Shown here in pieces: positions 57,001 through 64,000 of a stretch of 64,000 nucleotides of DNA. Each line of letters opens with the position of its first letter. Position 1 is the first letter of the stretch. The stretch is from the NCBI GenBank assembly GCA_004194705.1, contig SADC01000059.1, forward strand, positions 53,276 through 117,275, written 5' to 3'. Under the pieces are notes generated by a model. That model was given only the letters and a program-made list of their open reading frames with translations, was not told the DNA's origin and made no database searches. The translations under genes were made by a program, and so were the position numbers. The stretch comes from Ditylenchus dipsaci. Taxonomy: Eukaryota > Nematoda > Chromadorea > Rhabditida > Anguinidae.

Positions 57001-57843
57001 CAGGATGTAGGTTATTTCGAAGTTTGACTGTAATTCGAATTTACTTTCTGAATGTGTTGCTTTTATTTGCCCTTATTAGTTGCTCTGGCTAATACATGTC
57101 GTTATGAATCTTTAGTACCAGAAAAATACTTAGAAAGTCCTCTTTCTGACAAAACAAAAATTTCGGCGAATGGAAAAGAGACAAAAAAGTTATGACCAAA
57201 ACAAATCCCGCGTCGAATTCACCGCAACTTTGTACTTTTTTAGATCGGTTAAAAACTAATATTGCTAAAATTTTCAGCATATTCATCAGGCTCCAGCTCC
57301 GCAAAACCGTCTTCCATTTGAATAACTGTATATGTTCAGAAAATTGTGTGCGATTTTTAAAAGCATGCTTGCAAGATCCGTATGACGACATCCGACTAGA
57401 GACGCTTAAAATAGTTAAACAAGTGGTCAAAGCTACGAAAAGTATTTTCCTGACTTAAAACAAAACAAATACGATTTTTTTTTCTCTTCCAGACGAAATA
57501 CTGTTAAAACTTGGTGTTCTCAGATTGAAGGATGAGGAGGGGTATATAAGGAAATATGTATGGTTTTTAACTTTTTTCACAGCCCAGAATAACGCAACTA
57601 CCATTTCTAGGCGTCCACTGAATTAACGCCCTTCTTTTGGGAAGGTGGTGTGCTGACTGACATAAACAGCGAAATAGCCTGGAGTCTGGCCTTGGAAAAA
57701 TGGCCTGATTGGCAGAAGAAATGCCGAAAGAAGAGTGCGACCAAGATGTGATTTTTGAAGATTGCCAACTCAATCCATTTGCTGAAGCATTCCCAATTTT
57801 CCGGTTCAAAGAAGATTTTAGAGATGTGATATCGAGTTTATAG
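42079..57843 (+). CDS. THADA: THADA / Trm732-family protein, about 20 exons
   Basis: Large HEAT/ARM-repeat protein; yeast Trm732 partners Trm7 (human FTSJ1) in 2'-O-methylation of tRNA position 32, and animal THADA is also linked to SERCA and energy balance. Exons: 42079-42284, 43265-43511, 43560-43667, 44367-44764, 45276-45431, 45479-45701, 46179-46330, 46631-47056, ~47144-47243, 47310-47393, 47444-47582, 51447-51612, 51669-51884, 52420-52754, 54949-55064, 55108-55427, 55487-55605, 57278-57441, 57493-57557, 57611-57843. Most phases join cleanly; sum ~1325 codons. The DUF2428 signature CSTRRSAGLPHLISSIL is at 51460-51510; IGDYFWLQLTECRHVGAFGL lies before it. One-base deficits occur in exons at 44367, 51669 (before AVRNAHCQLFSVL) and 57611. 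The start is an ATG 1 nt after a TTGTCAG acceptor; an upstream exon cannot be ruled out. Shorter than human THADA (~1950), nearer the fungal size. Confidence 0.85.
42285..43264. other. THADA intron 1, repeat sequence
   Basis: About 1 kb. Two loosely inverted halves with AACATTTTAGGGTCAACATT and GTTGACCCTAAACGTTGA. From 43010 there is a sequence family (TATATCTCAG ... TTTTTGCGTTTTC) also found at 23870, 40025 and 57990. Confidence 0.5.
44048..44208. mobile_element. TACCGTATTT-family palindrome in THADA intron
   Basis: TACCGTATTTCCTCTAATAA to GAGGAAATACGGTA, with AAGGCGGCC units in the left arm and GGCGGCCGGCCGCC on the right. Confidence 0.8.
47583..51446. other. THADA intron of 3.9 kb
   Basis: Between the exons ending at 47582 and starting at 51447. 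Holds an inverted-repeat element with CTCGAGTTCTACTCG units (49078-49857, ends near GGGGTCGTATTCAGG), GGATCAGGCTGGATC-type repeats (49900-50360) and the element at 50700-51141. 47640-49070 shows no structure I can name. Confidence 0.55.
50700..51141. mobile_element. 442-bp PIF/Harbinger-like hairpin element
   Basis: TTA at 50697-50699 and 51142-51144. Ends AGG(C/T)ACGTTCACA in inverted order. Arms pair to the centre. GAGTGTCGACC units recur in both arms. The end resembles that of 61802-62980. Confidence 0.85.
52895..53056. mobile_element. TACCGTATTT-family palindrome in THADA intron
   Basis: TACCGTATTTATTCTAATAG to GGGGAAATACGGTA. AGAGCCCTC units fill the left arm. Followed at 53090-53400 by a GGCGCTACTGTAATATAA end and a hairpin related to 27420-27640. 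Confidence 0.75.
55885..56165. mobile_element. GGCGCTACTGTAATATAA element with G-runs
   Basis: Left end TCGGCGCTACTGTAATATAA with CCCCCTCCC, right end with a run of 14 G and CAGTAGCG. It sits between two halves of a CAGTCGAGTCTCG-ended element (55670-56165). Confidence 0.6.
56330..56838 (+). pseudogene. Tc1/mariner transposase remnant in THADA intron
   Basis: The first part reads FMEDRAPVHKKNLNVRRWLE, the catalytic-core block (Q/E-D-x-A-P-x-H) of Tc1/mariner enzymes. After a 120-bp unalignable stretch or intron follows VWVKTQVNRTRPEDLDELQ and VNTLIKSHGPRLQRCIE, the usual C-terminal end. Frames are broken and the N-terminal DNA-binding part is missing. Confidence 0.75.
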
Positions 57844-58039
57844 AAGAAAACAAAATGCTAGATGGCTGGAGTTTGATGTGATATTGTTGTTAATTTATAT
57901 AATGTTGAAAAATATATAAAAGTTAAAATTTTATTTATTCTATTAAATAACCACCCTCTAATAAGTCTTCACCCTACAGACCCTATATCTCAGCCTAGAG
58001 CAATCATTTCGCAAATCTGTTTTTTTACGTTTTCTTAAT

Positions 58040-58581
58040 GGGCAACACTTTTTTTCGACCCAGATTCACTTTTTTGTCCCAGATTTCCTCATTTCTATCC
58101 CAGATTTAGCTTAAACCACAGGGGGGACCAAGCACTTACAAAATTATTCAAAAAAAAATTCTCTCATAACAGCCTGAAAGTTTTTCTATAACGTTTCTAT
58201 CATGTTTTGAGCATTTTCGCCAAAAATTATTTTTTCCGCAAAAATTTTTGCCTTGGGGGACCAAGGTAGCCCAAAGTTTTCAGGAGCCTGAAATGTGACC
58301 TTGGTCCCCCAAGGCAAAAATTTTTGCGGAAAAAATAATTTTTCGCGAAAATGCTCAAAACATGATAGAAACGTTATAGAAAAACTTTCAGGCTGTTATG
58401 AGAGAAAATTTTTTTGACCAATTTTGTAAGTGCTTGGTCCCCCTGTGGTTTAAGCTAAATCTGGGACAGAAATGAGGAAATCTGGGACAAAAAAAGTGAA
58501 TCTAGGACAAGTCAAATCTGGGACAGAAAAAAGTGAATCTGGGTCAAAAAAAGTGAATCTGGGTCAAAAAAAGTTTTGTCC
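58040..58581. mobile_element. 542-bp hairpin element, 9-bp target duplication
   Basis: TTTCTTAAT at 58031-58039 and 58582-58590. Arms start GG(G/A)CAA and include GACCCAGATTCACTTTTT units; they pair almost completely. A CACAGGGGGGACCAAG motif in the arms is shared with 21049-21594 and 63550-63630. Confidence 0.88.
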
Positions 58582-58639
58582 TTTCTTAATTAGCACAAGC
58601 TATCCTGATTCCAATTTCAAATTCCTCTTAGGACAATAA

Positions 58640-61600
58640 ATATTTGAAGGCTCAAATCGAAAACACCCGTCAAAATAATTAAATCTTCCGTCAAAATCAT
58701 AAAATCTCCGGTCAAATTTTTAAAACTTCTCGTTCTAGGTGTAGGCTGTACCCCGAAATTTAAGCGGCATTTTCCTAAGTGGTCGATTTGCTAAGCAGTC
58801 GTTTTGCCAAGAATTTTTTTTGCTAAACGACAAATTTGCTAAGAATTTTTTTGTTAAGGCGCCCATTTGCTAAGAATGTATTTGCTAAAGCATTCTTTTC
58901 TTAAATCCCGATTTTGCTAAGAACTTTTCTGCCTTTTGTACTTTCCCTTTTTTTCAATGTTCTGGTAGGGGATTAGAGATTTTCCCAACGGTCATTTTTC
59001 CGCCGATTTTTTTTGTTTTTTACTGATCTCAATGTGGGATCTAGGTAAATTGATATTTTCAGATTGTGTCCAAACTACCACAAATCATCCTAAACCACCC
59101 AAAGTGCCCTAAAATCACCCTAAATACCCAAACCAAACCCAAACCTGAGAAATAAAAGTTTCTTAGAAATAAAAGTTTCTTAGAAATAAAAACATTTTTT
59201 CTAACTTTAAATTGTGTGGGGAATAGGGTTTGTTAAGCCCAAAGTTGCGACTTCACACATCCCAACTTCAATACCTGGTGTAGGTAACACCTGGCCAGGT
59301 GGATGTCCACCTGGATGGCCTAAAAATAAAAAAGTTCATTTAAATAAAAAATCTATTTTTTCAATCAAAAAAATTGTGAATAATTGGACTTGTTGAGACA
59401 AAAGTGCGATTTCACCTACCCGATCCCAAATCTAGGGTTGGGTACCACCTGGACAGGTTGATATCCAGGCAACTCAAGAGCAGGGGTATATTCACCCAAA
59501 TGACCTGAAAGGTCAAACGTTAGTTTTTTTATATCTGAAATTACGGTAAAAAATCAAGTTTTTTTTTTTACCTTTTCGGTTTCCAAATCAATTTTTCTAC
59601 ACTAATTAGAGCATCATGAAGATGGTTTGACAGTGGTAAAATCACGTTTTATCAAGAAATTTTTGAGTTATCGTAAATTCTTGATTTCGATAAATCAAGA
59701 GTTCACAATAGCTCTAAATCTATCGATAAAACGTGATTTTATCACTGTCAAACATCTCAGCATGCTCGAATTAGTGCAGAAAAATTGTTTTGGAAAGCGA
59801 AAACGTAAAAAAATTTTTTGACGCTACTTGCATATACCCCCCCCCCCCCCAAATCAACTTTTTTTAAAAAGTGTTTTAAAACACCCTATATCGACTCAAA
59901 ATCGCCTCAGGAGTTCAAAAAAGACATTATTTTAAAATTCTGGTCAATAAAAATTGAGTTTTGGGCACTTTTGAATTTCGACCATTTGACGGTTTTACAA
60001 TGTTTTGGTCACTGGAGCTGGGCAAAAAAGCCTCTAAATGCATTTTTGTTCAAGAGTTCTGCTCGGAATTATGTCTAAGGTAAGTGAGTGCGCGCATCTC
60101 TAACCAACCTAGCCCCCTGCGCCCCGAAGGGGCGCAGGGGGCTAGGTTGCTTGGGGTTGAGATGCGCACACCCACAAAACTTAGACGCAAATCACTCGAA
60201 AGTGACTCTGGATGCATAAAAATGTATGCATACCAGAGTTTGTTTATGCGGTAGGCCCAGTCAACAAAACTATGTTCAACATCTTCCTTTTTGTTCAAAA
60301 TTGGCCCCTTTTTGGTCTATTTCCACCCTAATACAGCCTTAAAGTAGGGGAAAAGCTATTTAGGTTTGAAAAAGTGGCTTCGGTGAAGCAGTGCGTAAGC
60401 GTTTGCGTTTTTTTGGCCAAAAATGGTGTTTTTTTGGTGTTGCAGGTTCGATCCCACGTAGTGACATGCTATTCATTTTGGCTTGTTTGACCAGTTCCAG
60501 GGGTAATTAGACTTTTTTGACGCCAGGTTCGGAATCAGCGACCCAAATTACCCTAGAAGTGATCAAACAAGCCAAAATTGATAGCATGCCACCACGTGGG
60601 ATCGAACCTGCAACACGATTCTGAGCTAAAAAAACACAAACGCTTATGCACTGCGCCATGGAAGCCACTTTTTCAAACCTAAATGGCTTTTCCCGCTCCT
60701 TTAAATCCCTTCGAAAATGGTCAAAATGGGTACTTTTTGGTGGTCCAGAAACTCGATTTTTTATTGACCAGAACTCAAAAATAATGTCTTTTTTGAGCTT
60801 CTGAGGCGATTTTAGGTCGATATAGGGTGTTTGGGAACATTTTAAAAAAAGTTGATTGGGGGGGGGGGTTGCAAGTAGCGCCAAAATTTTGATCCAAGTA
60901 GACGACTACTTTGATAGCCACCGCCGAGGATGCTGGTTCGCATCCACCGGGGTGTATACCTTTTTTTATCATAATTTTGAGTGTTTACTTAACGGAGAGG
61001 TCTATATACTCATCACCAAGGTTACTGGTTCTAATCTCTCTGGGTGCAATCAGTCCAGAGTAGGAGACCCCGATTAAAATTAAACCATTTTTAGAACATG
61101 ATTTTGGATTGAATCGTTTGGGTTTTAAGGTCTGTACCCATAAATTGAACCGAACTGAAGAAGTAGGTAGCTTAACAAACAAGATCTTTATCAAAACAAT
61201 TACTTAGCAAAAAAATCTTAGCAAAACGACCATTTAGCAAATTGGCGCTTAAATTGTGAATTCTTAGCAAAATCGCGCTTAAATTTTTTTTTCTTAGCAA
61301 AACGACCGCTTAGCAAATCGACGACTTAGCAAATCGCCGCTTAAATTTCGGGGTAAAGCCTACACCTAGAACGAGGTGTATACTTTTCATATTTTTATTT
61401 TTTTGCATTAGCATGTAGCCCTGAATCTCTAGTTTCTGATAAACTATTTATTAGCTTGATACAATTTTAAAAAACTGGATAAAAATGAGTTTTTCAAAAA
61501 CTACACCTTTTTTAAAAAATGAATTGTTCTCCCACTTTTCAAAATTGTATCGACCTAGTTGATGGCTTATCATAAACTAGAGATTCAGGGCTACATGCTT

Positions 61601-61728
61601 ATGCAAAAGAATAAGAAATATGAAAAGTATACACCTAGAACAAGAAGTTTTAAAAATTTGACGGGAGATTTAATGATTTTGACGGGAGATTTAATGTTTT
61701 GACGTGTGTTTTCAGGTACACCATATTT
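58640..61728. mobile_element. Nested transposon stack
   Basis: Outermost: AACACCCGTCAAAA ends (58645, 61715). Next: TTTGCTAAG-type tandem arms (58775-58930 and 61205-61345). Inside: a third copy of the AAGTGG-type palindrome (59555-59820), split by a GGCGCTAC element (59821-60890). That in turn holds the recurrent hairpin (60055-60260) and an inverted pair of tRNA-like units (60370-60470, 60585-60690). The order of insertion can be read from outside to inside. Confidence 0.65.
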
Positions 61729-61801
61729 GAATTAGCAATTATTGACATGTTTGAAATTTCATTGTCATGAGTTAGTCATGAGTAGTTTTAGAAGCAAATT
61801 A

Positions 61802-62980
61802 AGCTGCGTTCACATACTGCGACTCCGCCTCCAACTACTAGTTCGCCTCCGACTCCGACTACTTACTCCGACTTTGACTGCGACTCCGCCTCCGACTACC
61901 TATGTGAACACTCGTGTTCACATACCCTCCCCCGCCTCCCACTGCGCCTCCGACTCTTGCGTGTTCACGTACAGGAGTCGGAGGCGTACCTCCGACTACT
62001 CGATTTTTGAATATCAAAGATGTTCGATTTTTTGTGTACTAAAAAAACTTTTTTTGCATAGTTTAATATTCCCAATGCGAAATTGGAGTGAGAAACCCAA
62101 TTTTTGAGCTAAGCAGAGTTTTTCGCGAGTTTTACGAGTAAACACAGCAATCTTCTAAATGAGTGCCACTTTTGCACCGAACTATTCCAAACCTCCCAAA
62201 TTACCATAAATCATCCGGAACCATCGTAAACCATTTTAAAATACCCTTAAAATCACAAATAGTCTCGAATCACGCAAGGCTACCCTGAAACACCCTAATA
62301 TTTTCTCAATCAACCGAGCGCGGAACTCAAGCACGGAATTTTCAAACTTCCAGAGAGATGGAAAGAAATCATGAACAGTGAAGGAGAATAAATTATTGAT
62401 TGAATTGTTTCATTGTTTTTTTCTCTGCAAATTGTTGTGAAAAATAAAGTGTGATTCGAAAGAGCAGAAACAGAGCTACCAAACGGCATATAACATTTTT
62501 TATTCGTTAAAAAAATAAAATTTTAACCGAAAAAACCGAACGAACTTATGCGACAACCCGATACTTGGGTGTCTAAAACGAGTTTATTAGGTCCAAAGTA
62601 ATTCGATCAAGCAATTCACGCATTATACTTTTATCCAAAACTGTAATAACTCACTTGAATACGGCACCAAATGCTTTATATAGCATTAATTTTTGTATAT
62701 CTATTAAATAAAAGAAAGTTAATAAGTAAGTTGACAAAAATAGAAAAATTTATAAATTTTGTGTTCACATACTGTGACTGCGACTCCCGACTTTGACTGC
62801 GACTCCATCGTGAACACAAGACCGAAAACGAATTCGGAGTCGCAGAGTGTTCACAATGGCATCGGAATCGGATTCACAGTATGTGAACAGTTGCACGAAA
62901 TCGTAGTCGGAGGCGGAGGTGTTTCACATACTCCTGATTAGTCAGAAGCGAAGGTGGAGTCGCAATATGTGAACATAGCT
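61802..62980. mobile_element. 1179-bp PIF/Harbinger-like foldback
   Basis: TTA at 61799-61801 and 62981-62983. Ends AGCT(G/A)(C/T)GTTCACATA. Arms consist of CGACTCCGCCTCCGACTAC units. Middle 62100-62750 is AT-rich without a gene. Confidence 0.85.
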
Positions 62981-63094
62981 TTAGACACGCTGATTTATGA
63001 ATCCGGTGTCATAATTTCAGGTTTGCCTAGTGAAAAAATAATTTCACGTCAAAAACTCAAAAGAGTTAGGGCGACTAGTGTTGTGAGCAGTGTT

Positions 63095-63250
63095 GTTCCA
63101 GCGCCGGGATCGGCGCCGGCGCCAGCGCCGGCGCCGACCCTTTTTGAAAAAGGCCCCGGCGCCCCAGCGCCGAGCGCCTCCCTTAAAAAATTTTGGCTCC
63201 GCGCCAGCGCCGGCGCCGACTCTTTTGAAAAAAGGCGCCAGCGCCGGCTT
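63095..63250. repeat. GCGCCGGCGCC array
   Basis: Dense GGCGCCAGCGCC units, related to 32095-32460. Very GC-rich against AT-rich flanks. Confidence 0.7.
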
Positions 63251-63679
63251 GATATTTTGTTTTTGCGCTAAATTTCATGAAAAATTCCTATTTTTTTAAC
63301 AGTATGTTTTTTTACAGTGAGAATGATAATAATTATTGATCATATCAATTAGCAGCATACCGTTTATATTTCCTCTATTAATTCTTCATGAAGAGTGAAT
63401 ATTGAAAAACAGGGTTTTTTAAAAAATTCGCAGAATTTGAGATGGATATAACTTTTATCTCGATCGAGTTCTGTTTTTCACCAATAGTTTTCTCTTGACG
63501 GCAATTTCGTTAAGTGTATAATGTCAAAAAGTAATTAATTTCGCTTGGTCCCCCTGTGGTCCCGGATTTCAGCCATCTAGGAGCCACCCACAGACCAGGA
63601 CCAGAACCACAGCGGGACCGAGCGAAAATCGTATTTTCGACGTTATATAGCAAATTAATGGCTTGAGTTTACAATCCCC

Positions 63680-64000
63680 CCCCCCCACAGGGACTGCTCG
63701 GATGGAGAGATAACATCATATTTCGTGTTCTCGACCCCGATTTCATGAGAAAGCCGCGTGTTTTTTAATTTTTCGAAAAAAAATCTTTTTCAATCCACAG
63801 GGGGGGTATCATGGTTTTTAGTCCAAAATTTGAAAATTTAAATTGGCGCCTTTTGAATTTTAAAAGGGAATAGGGCTGTATTGGGAGGGAAGGGAATAAA
63901 AGGGGGCCACTAATCACACAAGGGGCCCACTAACAAGAAGATGTTTGTTGTATCGTTGTATGATATGGCAGACGCGGAACACGAAGTAAACAGTATAACT
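63680..64000. mobile_element. Left arm of a CCCCCACGGG-type long-TIR element
   Basis: Matches the left arm of 6545-7385 from CACAGGGACTGCTC through GAATAAAAGGGGGCCAC. The right arm must lie beyond the window. Confidence 0.75.

Noticed and set aside
63090..63299. Pro/Ala-rich open frames
   Set aside because: Produced by the GCGCCGGCGCC array, which is open in several frames.

Overview
This window reads as animal nuclear DNA, most likely from a nematode or a close ecdysozoan relative. The tropomyosin protein follows the nematode LEV-11 pattern ([18 protein letters not shown] in one constant block, [11 protein letters not shown] at the C-terminus). Many introns are about 50 bp, with TTTCAG or TTTTAG acceptors. 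Three genes have a splice acceptor 1-10 nt before the start ATG, as expected for spliced-leader trans-splicing. I cannot name the species. The window is AT-rich and mostly non-coding.

Layout. (1) 323-12027, plus strand: the 3' half of a tropomyosin gene, whose first ~125 codons lie left of the window. It has three tandem alternative versions of one internal exon, two versions of another, and three alternative last exons. (2) 17407-12416, minus strand: POLR1B/RPA2, the second-largest subunit of RNA polymerase I, about 26 exons, convergent with tropomyosin. (3) 25190-17546, minus strand: CIAO1, a seven-bladed WD40 protein of cytosolic Fe-S assembly, 8 exons with large transposon-filled introns. 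Its stop is 129 bp before the acceptor of POLR1B, so the two look like an operon. (4) 25.2-42 kb: about 17 kb with no host gene I can recognise. It holds stacked inverted-repeat transposons, minisatellites, a MULE transposase fragment, a zinc-knuckle ORF and a hairpin built from a captured CIAO1 exon. (5) 42079-57843, plus strand: a THADA/Trm732-family gene, about 20 exons. (6) 57.8-64 kb: nested transposons only.

The most distinctive content is the repeat load. Dozens of non-autonomous DNA transposons are hairpins or foldbacks, many with terminal arms made of short tandem motifs. For a large set I could define exact target-site duplications: 8 bp (hAT-like and a GGC-ended group), 9 bp (Mutator/foldback-like), TTA/TAA (PIF/Harbinger-like) and TA (Tc1/mariner or pogo-like).

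The four host genes are well conserved in protein sequence, yet many exons are exactly one base (rarely two) short. The missing bases are mostly in short homopolymers, and I saw no extra base. This fits uncorrected deletion errors in a long-read assembly better than gene decay, so automated ORF calls here are misleading and gene models must allow frame jumps.

Functionally the genes are housekeeping or structural: actin-filament regulation (tropomyosin), cytosolic Fe-S protein maturation (CIAO1), rRNA transcription (POLR1B) and probably tRNA anticodon-loop methylation (THADA). Only CIAO1 and POLR1B show a physical arrangement that suggests joint expression.
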